Shown here: piece by piece, positions 8,182 to 15,526 of the stretch
Numbering within the stretch: position 1 is the stretch's first letter
Layout: each line of letters opens with the position of its first letter
Assembly (NCBI GenBank): GCA_937965665.1
Contig: CALCJE010000275.1
Location: 1 to 32,932 of the forward strand
DNA length: 32,932 nt
Source of the DNA: an uncultured Bacteroidales bacterium
GTDB taxonomy: Bacteria; Bacteroidota; Bacteroidia; Bacteroidales; UBA4417
Reading direction: 5' to 3'
Program-made: the position numbers and the translations under genes
The notes under the pieces: model-generated
Databases searched by the model: none
What the model was told of the DNA's origin: nothing
Seen by the model: only the letters and a program-made list of their open reading frames with translations

Positions 8182-8205
8182 AAAATATAACCCTTCTGTC
8201 GACCC
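8182..8205 (+). promoter_or_regulatory. Candidate shared leader motif, copy 2 (AAAATAT-N5-TTCTGTC-N-ACCC)
   Basis: Second copy of the blocks described at 703-725, 84 nt before the lipoprotein start when measured from TTCTGTC (8194-8200). A TACTTTTA (8169-8176), one mismatch from the Bacteroidota -7 box TAnnTTTG, lies just upstream, so the motif may mark the start of a transcript. Its presence ahead of both the thiolase run and the lipoprotein/porin run would fit co-regulation. Confidence 0.3.
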
Positions 8206-8283
8206 TTTAATTTATTAATCACACACCATAAATCTTTAACTCCTAATTAAATTAGCAATCTAAACTAAAAAACCCGAGAAAAC

Positions 8284-8790
8284 ATGAGAAATTTACTTTT
8301 TATTCTTGTTGCAGTTGCCATTGGTCTGAGTTCATGCAGTAAAAGTGACGAAGCCGATGTGTATAACCCAGCTTCAGATGGTCTTGTTGGCAATTGGAAA
8401 TCATCAGGAGCCAATGTGGCTGTTTTATTATCCTCTTACTTTAAAGTGGATTCAATACTGGCCAGATTTGATGCCAACAATACGTATTATGTTGAATCAT
8501 ATGCACTTGGCACAAAGACAATTTATTCAGGAACGTATGTACAAACGAAACCTGCAACAGGATCAATCTGGACGATTATTTTAAATCAAAGCACACCTAC
8601 AGCTGTAACAAGCGAAGGTATTTTCGAAATCACGAAAGCGGAAACCGGATACACCATGAAGTATGAAGTTGTTCAAACAACGCCAAGCATCAATGCAACT
8701 CCGCCTACTATAGCTGCCGGATTCGGAAGCACCAACGGAGGCAAACTTGGAACCATGAACATTCAGACTTTCGTTCAGGTTGTAAAATAA
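8284..8790 (+). CDS. Small secreted lipoprotein, lipocalin-like, function unknown
   Basis: 168 residues. A signal peptide with lipobox G-L-S-S-C puts the lipidated Cys at 18, followed by S-K-S-D-E, so it probably sits in the outer membrane. The body is beta-rich: L-V-G-N-W-K-S-S-G near residue 35 resembles the opening G-x-W of Bacteroidota lipocalin-like lipoproteins, followed by alternating strands (Y-Y-V-E-S-Y, T-I-Y-S-G-T-Y, W-T-I-I-L-N). It is followed directly by an intrinsic terminator and then the barrel gene. It may be a binding or accessory protein for that barrel. No catalytic motif is visible. Confidence 0.7.
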   Translation: MRNLLFILVAVAIGLSSCSKSDEADVYNPASDGLVGNWKSSGANVAVLLSSYFKVDSILARFDANNTYYVESYALGTKTIYSGTYVQTKPATGSIWTIILNQSTPTAVTSEGIFEITKAETGYTMKYEVVQTTPSINATPPTIAAGFGSTNGGKLGTMNIQTFVQVVK

Positions 8791-8803
8791 TCTTACATGA
8801 ATT

Positions 8804-8850
8804 AAAGTCAGGATATAATGATACCCATATTATATTCTGACTTTTTATTT
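8804..8850 (+). terminator. Intrinsic terminator after the lipoprotein gene
   Basis: Left arm 8804-8819 (AAAGTCAG, then G, then ATATAAT) pairs with 8829-8844 over 16 bp including one G-T wobble, with a 9-nt loop. The right arm runs into TTTTTATTTTATT. It lies 13 bp after the lipoprotein stop and overlaps the upstream TTG codon of the next reading frame, which argues against that TTG as a start. Partial termination would let the lipoprotein be made in excess over the porin. Confidence 0.75.
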
Positions 8851-8885
8851 TATTGCAACCGAAATCAAAAATAACAAAGGACAGC

Positions 8886-10481
8886 ATGATGAAAAAATTA
8901 CGTGGTTTAGTGGCATTACTCTTGATTTCATCAACAGTTATTGCTCAACTACCTACAAATCAGTATTTTTCGAAGGAGATTCCACAAAAAGCGAACAAAG
9001 AATTTCAGTTTCTTGCTTTTTATATCAATCAGGCCGTAATATCCAATATGTATCCTGAAAATGATTTTTTGAAAGGACAAGTTGTAGGACGACTCTTTGG
9101 TGCCAACACCACCAAAACAAGCAGTACAAAAACAAGTGCATACATTGAGCAGCGTTTAATTCCGTTTTTTATCTACCAGCCTTCTTTATTCAACGGAAAA
9201 GCTACTTTAAGAGCTTCCTTCGAACTGGACTGGACCTGGGGCGACGTTGCTTACGGTGCCGGTGGGAATTTTGGTGGTGCTATATCAGCTGACCAGGTTA
9301 ACCTGCAAACTCAAAATCTCGAACTGGAACTTAATCCGACCAAAGGTTTATATATCAACGTCGGACTTCAGCGCATGTTCGACACACCTTACAATCCATA
9401 TAAAACGCTGTTCGATAAAATGACCACTACCGGTTACAGGCTGGCCTATTTCGGAACGGATGGAGTTGGGATTTCAGTGAGAAAAGAATGGGACTACTCA
9501 CGATTAAAAGGCGGTTATTACAAACTGTATGAAAATTACGTTCAATTGAATGATGATGTGTCCTTGTTAGAATTAACGGGTGAAAAAGACGTAAGTCGTA
9601 CATGGAAAATCGGCGCTTCAGCCTATTATTTAAGAGACCGCGCATCAGGCGCTGGAGGTGTATCCATACTTGGCGAAGGATTTAACAGTTTACTTGCCGC
9701 TCATAATGGAGTTTATAAATTCAATTTTGGGAATGTACCATACAAATCGGATGTTGTTTGGTTGGGAACTTTCTTCGGACGAAATACTGAGCACTGGATC
9801 GATCCGTTGATGATAACCGGATTTTTAAATTTCAACCTGGGGAAGGCTGATACTTTAACAAAGCAAACGGTTTCACAAACTGATTGGAGCCGTGCTACAA
9901 ATATATTCGGTTATGCGGGTAATGTACGCGCTTCGTATCGCTATGGTCAAACCCTGAATGATGTTGTTACGTTGGATGTGATTCATTCATCGGGCGATGC
10001 CAACGGCTTGAGCGATGGAAAATATTCGGGTGTAATTACCGGTAACCAATATGGAGCGCCGGGAGCAATTTTTATCAGCTCGGGTTCCTATTTGTTAATG
10101 CCACATGGCAATGTAGTTAACCGGTATACACCAGCCATCCTGGATATTTCAAATATGGGTTACGGTATGACGGGTATCACATTAAACGCTTCCAAAGGAT
10201 TAATCCCAAACAAGCTGACCGCGAAAATAGGTGGAGCTTTTGCGTTGAGCACAATTCAACCTGCGGGTGGAGGCAATATCATTGGAACAGAAGTTAATGG
10301 CAATGTTGCTTATAACTTCGGGCCGTTTATGAGTCTGGAAGCACATGCAGCTTATCTGATGCTGGGAAATTTTTACGATAGCAGGCAAAACTCTTATGGT
10401 AGTGCTGTAAACGGTGACATAGAAGGACGACCAACAAATCCGTACACGGCATTTTTGGTTTTCAAATGGCTCATGTTCTAA
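8886..10481 (+). CDS. Outer-membrane beta-barrel protein, porin-like
   Basis: 531 residues from the ATG at 8886, chosen because AAAGGA stands just before it and because it gives a clean signal peptide (M-M-K-K-L-R-G-L-V-A-L-L-L-I-S-S-T-V-I-A-Q). An open frame extends 11 codons further to a TTG at 8853 inside the terminator. The mature protein has alternating hydrophobic/polar strands rich in Tyr, Trp and Gly (W-T-W-G-D-V-A-Y-G-A-G-G, L-Y-I-N-V-G-L-Q-R-M-F) and ends in the aromatic beta-signal F-K-W-L-M-F. No TonB plug or TonB box is apparent, so passive uptake is likely. The hydrolase gene begins 18 bp downstream. I do not recognise a named family. Confidence 0.75.
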   Translation: MMKKLRGLVALLLISSTVIAQLPTNQYFSKEIPQKANKEFQFLAFYINQAVISNMYPENDFLKGQVVGRLFGANTTKTSSTKTSAYIEQRLIPFFIYQPSLFNGKATLRASFELDWTWGDVAYGAGGNFGGAISADQVNLQTQNLELELNPTKGLYINVGLQRMFDTPYNPYKTLFDKMTTTGYRLAYFGTDGVGISVRKEWDYSRLKGGYYKLYENYVQLNDDVSLLELTGEKDVSRTWKIGASAYYLRDRASGAGGVSILGEGFNSLLAAHNGVYKFNFGNVPYKSDVVWLGTFFGRNTEHWIDPLMITGFLNFNLGKADTLTKQTVSQTDWSRATNIFGYAGNVRASYRYGQTLNDVVTLDVIHSSGDANGLSDGKYSGVITGNQYGAPGAIFISSGSYLLMPHGNVVNRYTPAILDISNMGYGMTGITLNASKGLIPNKLTAKIGGAFALSTIQPAGGGNIIGTEVNGNVAYNFGPFMSLEAHAAYLMLGNFYDSRQNSYGSAVNGDIEGRPTNPYTAFLVFKWLMF

Positions 10482-10499
10482 AGTTAAATTTATAACGAT

Positions 10500-11456
10500 A
10501 TGATAAGAAAATCAATATATACAAGCTTTGCAATCATACTGATTATCATGAGCAGTTGCAGCACGCCATACAAGTCAATATCGAACCTGAGCAACATGGA
10601 CGATATGAAGTATAAGTATGAAGTTAAAAAAATACATCTGCCCCAAAGCGGCTACGATATAGCATACAATGACGAAGGCAAAGGCAGTGAAACCATTATT
10701 TTTATTCATGGTTTAGGAAGTTATTCGCAAGCATGGATAAAAAATGTTGAAACGCTTAAAACAAATTACCGTTGCATTGCCATCGATTTGCCCGGTTACG
10801 GAAAATCGAGTAAACAGCCGCATAGTGGTTTGATGACATTTTATGCCGGCATTCTGAATGAACTGGTCCATGAATTGAATCTTGGAAAAGTTTACCTCGC
10901 TGGTCATTCAATGGGTGGGCAGATATCCATTACTACCAGCCTTACCTACCCTGACATTGTTAAAGGATTGATCCTGGTTGATCCTGCAGGATTTGAAGCT
11001 TTCAACAAAGGACAACGCCAGTGGTTTAAAAATGTAATGACACTTGATGGCGTGCGGCTTACAACCACTGAAGCCATACAAAACAACCTGGCAACAAACT
11101 TTTACCGGCTTCCGGCTGATGCTGATTTTATGATCACCGACCGTATTGCCTGGCGCACAGCCAAGGATTTCAACGCATATTGTTATGCCGTGGTACAATC
11201 CGTAGGTGGCATGGTCGATAATCCGGTATTGGATTATTTACAGGATATTAAAGTACCAACCCTTATCTTTTTCGGCGAAAATGACAACCTGATCCCGAAC
11301 CGTTACCTCAACCCGGGCCGAACAGTTGATATTGCCAAAAACGGTGCAGATAAAATTCCCGGCAGCAAACTCATAATGGTTCCTAAATGCGGGCACTTTA
11401 TGATGTTCGAAAAACCGGATGTATTTAATACCGAAACCAGGAGCTTTATTCATTAA
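10500..11456 (+). CDS. Alpha/beta-hydrolase lipoprotein
   Basis: 318 residues. The lipobox I-M-S-S-C gives a lipidated Cys at 20. An alpha/beta-hydrolase domain follows from about residue 50: oxyanion loop F-I-H-G-L-G (69-73 region), nucleophile elbow G-H-S-M-G-G with S137, acid candidate D262 in G-E-N-D-N-L-I-P, and catalytic H299 in K-C-G-H-F-M-M-F-E-K-P. All three triad positions are present, so it should be an active esterase-type enzyme anchored outside the cytoplasm. Immediately after a porin-like gene, it could release an acid from an ester for uptake. Substrate unknown; polyester or hydroxyacyl esters are speculative. Confidence 0.85.
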   Translation: MIRKSIYTSFAIILIIMSSCSTPYKSISNLSNMDDMKYKYEVKKIHLPQSGYDIAYNDEGKGSETIIFIHGLGSYSQAWIKNVETLKTNYRCIAIDLPGYGKSSKQPHSGLMTFYAGILNELVHELNLGKVYLAGHSMGGQISITTSLTYPDIVKGLILVDPAGFEAFNKGQRQWFKNVMTLDGVRLTTTEAIQNNLATNFYRLPADADFMITDRIAWRTAKDFNAYCYAVVQSVGGMVDNPVLDYLQDIKVPTLIFFGENDNLIPNRYLNPGRTVDIAKNGADKIPGSKLIMVPKCGHFMMFEKPDVFNTETRSFIH

Positions 11457-11511
11457 TACATTTAGCGATCTACTTAAAAATACATTTGAGTTCATTTGAT
11501 TGTGGTTAGGA

Positions 11512-11559
11512 GGGAGTTGGAAAACCTGGTTACGGGTTTCTCCAGCTCCCATTCTTTTT
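11512..11559 (+). terminator. Probable intrinsic terminator after the hydrolase gene
   Basis: GGGAG (11512-11516) pairs with CTCCC (11546-11550), extended inward by TGGA/TCCA and AAACC/GGTTT with one wobble and one mismatch. The right arm is followed by ATTCTTTTT. It lies 56 bp after the hydrolase stop codon and 91 bp before the next start. Confidence 0.55.
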
Positions 11560-11649
11560 CTGCCTACCCAAGGCAAAAATTACGCAGCAGGCATTCAAAA
11601 CATTGCACACCATCAATTTTTGCAGTAATTTCATCCCAAATTCTTCTCC

Positions 11650-13086
11650 ATGCGGATCAAACTGGTTACTTTCAGCGATTTTGCCAATCAACTCTATCCC
11701 CACGAGGTAGATTACCTGCTGAGTATCCAGAAATTCAACAAAGGCATCAATAGCCAGATACTGCTTGCTATTCATGGTAATTGCCATAATCCTGCTACTG
11801 CAAAAGAGTACGATCCCAAAATTGACAAACGCTCCTATTCCTATATTAAAACATGGATAACACAGTCGCTTGATAAGGCAGATGTGGATAAGTTTTATGA
11901 ATGGCTGGCATACACTGAGAAACAGGTGATGATTGATGCCATTACGCCTGAAGAAGAGAAAGAAATCCTATCCTATATCCGCACGATCAGTCCCTCGCAG
12001 TATTTTTTTCTGCGGTTTTACGAACTGCTTCAGTATTTCAGGGATTATCTGCTCATCCGTGTTCGAAATCAGTTTTACAAACCTATAAATGATTACCTTC
12101 AAAAACACGAAAAGGCTTACCGGCGCAGCATGGCTATCAACACCCAGCTGAACCAGGCTGCCGAAGAAATTATCAGGCATCACGAAACTCTTGATGCCGA
12201 ACCTATTCATTACAGCGATTTCCTGCAAACTACTTTCAACGATCCTACGCTCGACGGATATACCCGGTACAGGGCGGCAGTGCGATTAACATTTTTATAT
12301 TACAATTACCGCGAATTCGAAAACCTGCGTGTGGTGTACGATGAATTAGACCGGCTTTTCAAAACCGATGTTTTTTATTCGAAACGGCTGCTGGCAAACT
12401 ATTATTCGAACCGGGCCATGATGCACAGCAAACTGAATGAACTGGCGCTGGCCGAAAAATTCGGGTATCTGTCCATCAGGCAAAAAAACAGCGATTACCT
12501 GTTTTACCTGGCCAATCTTTGCGGTGTTTTGCTTCGCAGCGGTAAGTACAACAAGGCTTTAAAACTAATGAGCTCCTCAATTCCCGATCTGAAAAAGACC
12601 AATAGCTTTTACAATAAAATCGGGTTTGCCAGTTTCTATATCAGAACTTTAGTTTACAATAAAATGGGCAAAAATGCGGTAAGTTATGCTTCTACTTTTC
12701 TCGATGCTTACAAAAAGGAGATTTTCGCAACACGCTGGCATTTATTTTTTGCGGCTTATGTGCAGGCCTTGTTAAGTGCCGAAAAATATAGCAAACTCCT
12801 GGCTGTTGCCAAAAGATATAACCTGTTGGCACTGGAGAAAAAGTTTATCGATAAAACAGTTTATATGCCTGTACTGCTTTGGCATAACGAAGTAGCACTT
12901 TATATGGAAGGCCGGCAAAGCAAGGAAAAACTAGAAGAAACCATTTATTCATCGGCCAGTGTTTTGCTGCAAAATAAATACAAGGCGGGAAGAATTAATG
13001 AGTTGCTTGATAATCTCTCCGAATCCATTCCCTCTGAAATTGCAGTTATCCGTAGCAGGCTGAATCTAAAACCCGAAAGAGCATAA
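11650..13086 (+). CDS. Helical-repeat protein, function unknown
   Basis: 478 residues, no signal peptide and no membrane segment, so cytosolic. The sequence is almost all alpha-helical with many Tyr, Phe and Lys. The C-terminal half has paired helices of TPR spacing (L-A-N-Y-Y-S-N-R-A-M-M-H-S-K-L-N-E-L-A-L-A-E-K, then D-Y-L-F-Y-L-A-N-L-C-G-V-L-L-R-S-G-K-Y-N-K-A-L-K). The N-terminal part (I-S-P-S-Q-Y-F-F-L-R-F-Y-E-L-L-Q-Y) resembles no motif I know. It looks monocistronic, between a terminator and a 224-bp gap before xdhC. A weak AATTTTTG box at 11615-11622 is a possible promoter. Related genes of this shape are usually lineage-specific Bacteroidota proteins. Confidence 0.7.
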   Translation: MRIKLVTFSDFANQLYPHEVDYLLSIQKFNKGINSQILLAIHGNCHNPATAKEYDPKIDKRSYSYIKTWITQSLDKADVDKFYEWLAYTEKQVMIDAITPEEEKEILSYIRTISPSQYFFLRFYELLQYFRDYLLIRVRNQFYKPINDYLQKHEKAYRRSMAINTQLNQAAEEIIRHHETLDAEPIHYSDFLQTTFNDPTLDGYTRYRAAVRLTFLYYNYREFENLRVVYDELDRLFKTDVFYSKRLLANYYSNRAMMHSKLNELALAEKFGYLSIRQKNSDYLFYLANLCGVLLRSGKYNKALKLMSSSIPDLKKTNSFYNKIGFASFYIRTLVYNKMGKNAVSYASTFLDAYKKEIFATRWHLFFAAYVQALLSAEKYSKLLAVAKRYNLLALEKKFIDKTVYMPVLLWHNEVALYMEGRQSKEKLEETIYSSASVLLQNKYKAGRINELLDNLSESIPSEIAVIRSRLNLKPERA

Positions 13087-13310
13087 GCTTTATAATGGTT
13101 ATTGGCTGGCGTGATTTAAAACGAAGTGTAGCGTTCTCATTCGCCAGTGTAATAATCCAGCCATACCAGGTTTCTGATTTGTACTCCGACCCTTTTAAAC
13201 CCGCAATTGAACTTCGTCGTAATCCTTTCCCTCTTCGCTTAAAAATAAACATTGCCCGACTTCACAAAGCGCCCGATTTTTCATAATTTAGCCTGATATT
13301 TCTATTGAAA

Positions 13311-14081
13311 ATGCAGGAAATTTTTAGCGATCTCAAAAAAATAATTGAACAGGGAATCCCTGCCGTATTTTGCCTGGTAACAGATACCACCGGTTCAACA
13401 CCGCGGAAAGCAGGCTCAAAAATGCTGGTGTTTGCTGATGGCTCTGTAAAAGGAACCATTGGCGGTGGCAGCATCGAATTCCAGGTAATTCAGGATGCAC
13501 TTGGGCTGATGTCGGGCGGCGAGCCCCGGATAAAGAAATTTCACCTCGAAAATGATCTGAAAATGCACTGTGGCGGCACCATGGAAGTGTATTTCGAATC
13601 CATCGGATGCTTACCCAAACTTTACATATTCGGAGGCGGGCATATAGGCAAGGCACTTGCCGGTTATGCCAGCGGGCTTGGCTTCCGGCCTTTTGTATTC
13701 GACCAGCGTGATGGGATTTTCGAAAACTGGAACCAGCCCGGGGTTGAAACCCGCAATGGCGATTTACTACAACTTATTCATTCACTGGATTTTGATACAA
13801 ATACCTACATAGTAATAGTAACACATCAGCATGAATTTGACGAAAAGGTACTGCTGGCCTGCGCTCCGCTCGAACATGCCTACCTCGGAATGATAGGCAG
13901 CAAGCGTAAAGTAGCCGAAATCCGTAACAAAGCCATCGAAAGCAAAATCCTTTCATCTGAACAGCTTGCAAAAATAGATATGCCCATTGGCATCCCTTTT
14001 GCCGCTGAAACTCCTGCCGAAATAGCCATCAGCATCATTGCCAAAATGATCGATGTAAAAAACACTTTGAAAAAATCATGA
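13311..14081 (+). CDS. xdhC: XdhC-type molybdenum cofactor insertion/sulfuration factor
   Basis: 256 residues from the ATG at 13311; a TTG two codons upstream (13305) is less likely. XdhC/CoxI proteins bind Mo-cofactor, help replace an oxo ligand by sulfur, and deliver it to xanthine dehydrogenase. The N-terminal XdhC domain shows D-T-T-G-S-T-P-R-K-A-G-S-K-M (25-38), G-T-I-G-G-G-S-I-E (48-56) and M-H-C-G-G (85-89). The C-terminal Rossmann domain begins Y-I-F-G-G-G-H-I-G-K (105-114). It overlaps the next gene by ATGA, so the enzyme and its maturation factor are translationally coupled. The 224-bp gap upstream has only short inverted repeats (GGCTGG at 13104, CCAGCC at 13157) and no convincing promoter. 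Confidence 0.93.
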   Translation: MQEIFSDLKKIIEQGIPAVFCLVTDTTGSTPRKAGSKMLVFADGSVKGTIGGGSIEFQVIQDALGLMSGGEPRIKKFHLENDLKMHCGGTMEVYFESIGCLPKLYIFGGGHIGKALAGYASGLGFRPFVFDQRDGIFENWNQPGVETRNGDLLQLIHSLDFDTNTYIVIVTHQHEFDEKVLLACAPLEHAYLGMIGSKRKVAEIRNKAIESKILSSEQLAKIDMPIGIPFAAETPAEIAISIIAKMIDVKNTLKKS

Positions 14082-15526
14082 GCGCTCCGAGGGAAAAAAT
14101 TCAGTTTGTGTTGAACGACCAGGTGGTTACGGTTGATTTTCATGCAGATTCCGAATTAAAGCCAACCACCACGGTACTCAACTACCTCCGCTCCTTCCCT
14201 TTTCACAAAGGCGTAAAGGAAGGTTGTGCCGAAGGCGATTGCGGAGCCTGCACAGTGGTAATTGCTGAAAACCAGGGAGGTAAACTCAGGTATAAAACCA
14301 TCGACAGCTGCCTGGTTTTCCTTCCTATGATCCATGGTAAACAGCTTATTACGGTCGAAAATCTGGCTGATTCCAATTCGCTTCATCCCGTGCAGCAGGA
14401 AATGGTGAACCATAACGGAAGCCAATGCGGGTACTGTACTCCGGGCATCGTCATGTCGCTGTTCGGGTTGTATAAAAATCACCATAATCCCTCCAGGGAG
14501 GTAATTGAAGATTCACTTACAGGTAATCTATGCCGTTGTACCGGCTACCAGCCGATTATAAAAGCCGCCGAACATGTTTGTTCAAAAGCCGATGCCGATA
14601 AATTTAAACTTCACGAAGCAAAAATCTGTGCACTGCTCGATGAGATAAACCGCGATCGTTCCCCCATCGAAATTGAAACAGCAACTCAAAAATATTACAA
14701 GCCTTTAAAATTGGCGGATGCGCTGGCATTCAGGAATAAATTTCCAGGTGCACTTATCATCAGTGGTGCCACCGATTCGGCTTTGCGCCAAACAAAGAAA
14801 CATGAAGTATTATCTGAAATTATTGATATTTCTGATGTTGGTGAACTAAATTATTTTGTTGGAGATCAGCAAGATTACAAAATCGGTGCCGGGTTATCGC
14901 TTGAAAATCTTAAGTCACTTTCGGCTGAAAAGCTTCCAGCCATTTATAACATGCTTAAAACCTTCGGATCGCTTCAAATCCGAAACCTGGCAACCCTTGG
15001 AGGGAATATCGGTTCGGCATCTCCCATTGGTGATACACTTCCGTTGATGCTGGCGTACAAAGCCCATGTTAAACTGCAGTCCGTAACTTTCGACCGCATC
15101 ATTCGTATGGATGAGTTTTTAAAAGGCTATCGCTCAACCCATATCCGCCCAAATGAACTTATTACTGCTATACATCTTCCGAAGCCCGAACCTGAAACCA
15201 TTATAAAATCCTATAAAGTTTCGAAACGTAAAGACCTGGATATTTCTACTGTAAGCGGCGGATTTTCTCTTCAACTCGAGCAGGGGATTGTGAAAGAAAT
15301 TATTCTCGCCTTTGGCGGAATGGCCGATATGCCCAAACGAGCTTCTGATACTGAAAAACACCTGCTTGGGAAACCATGGACACGTCAAAATGTGGAACAT
15401 GCCATGAAAATTCTTGCCAGTGAATTTTCGCCCCTGAGTGATGCCCGTGCAGGCGCTGAATACCGCAACCTGGTTGCCCGCAATCTACTTTTAAAATTCT
15501 ACGCTGAAACAACTTCCGGGCTATGA
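14078..15526 (+). CDS. xdhA: Xanthine dehydrogenase small subunit, fused [2Fe-2S]2 and FAD domains
   Basis: 482 residues. The plant-type ferredoxin domain has C50, C55, C58 and C78. The second [2Fe-2S] domain has C117 and C120 (S-Q-C-G-Y-C-T-P-G) and C152/C154 (G-N-L-C-R-C-T-G-Y). After a linker, the FAD domain (about 195-480) has I-I-S-G-A-T-D-S-A-L (219 region) and the flavin motif I-R-N-L-A-T-L-G-G-N-I-G-S-A-S-P-I-G-D. This is the Rhodobacter-type two-subunit layout, not the three-subunit one with separate FeS and FAD proteins found in selenium-linked E. coli XdhABC. It passes electrons from the Mo site to NAD+ in the cytosol. ATGA overlaps link it to xdhC and xdhB. Confidence 0.94.
   Translation: MSAPREKIQFVLNDQVVTVDFHADSELKPTTTVLNYLRSFPFHKGVKEGCAEGDCGACTVVIAENQGGKLRYKTIDSCLVFLPMIHGKQLITVENLADSNSLHPVQQEMVNHNGSQCGYCTPGIVMSLFGLYKNHHNPSREVIEDSLTGNLCRCTGYQPIIKAAEHVCSKADADKFKLHEAKICALLDEINRDRSPIEIETATQKYYKPLKLADALAFRNKFPGALIISGATDSALRQTKKHEVLSEIIDISDVGELNYFVGDQQDYKIGAGLSLENLKSLSAEKLPAIYNMLKTFGSLQIRNLATLGGNIGSASPIGDTLPLMLAYKAHVKLQSVTFDRIIRMDEFLKGYRSTHIRPNELITAIHLPKPEPETIIKSYKVSKRKDLDISTVSGGFSLQLEQGIVKEIILAFGGMADMPKRASDTEKHLLGKPWTRQNVEHAMKILASEFSPLSDARAGAEYRNLVARNLLLKFYAETTSGL

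Noticed and set aside
8853..8885. TTG start extending the porin-like protein by 11 residues
   Set aside because: The codon lies directly after the T-run of a terminator, and the extension would place charged residues before the signal peptide; the ATG at 8886 has a purine-rich site upstream.
11481..11488. TACATTTG, an exact match to the -7 promoter box
   Set aside because: It lies before the terminator at 11512-11559, so a transcript from it would stop at once; the -33 region is also absent.
13095..13286. 63-codon open frame (plus strand) and 68-codon frame (minus strand) in the gap before xdhC
   Set aside because: No start signal, no recognisable motif, odd composition with many Arg/Pro/Ser, and both strands open at the same place, as expected by chance. 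It could be debris of an old gene, but nothing supports it.
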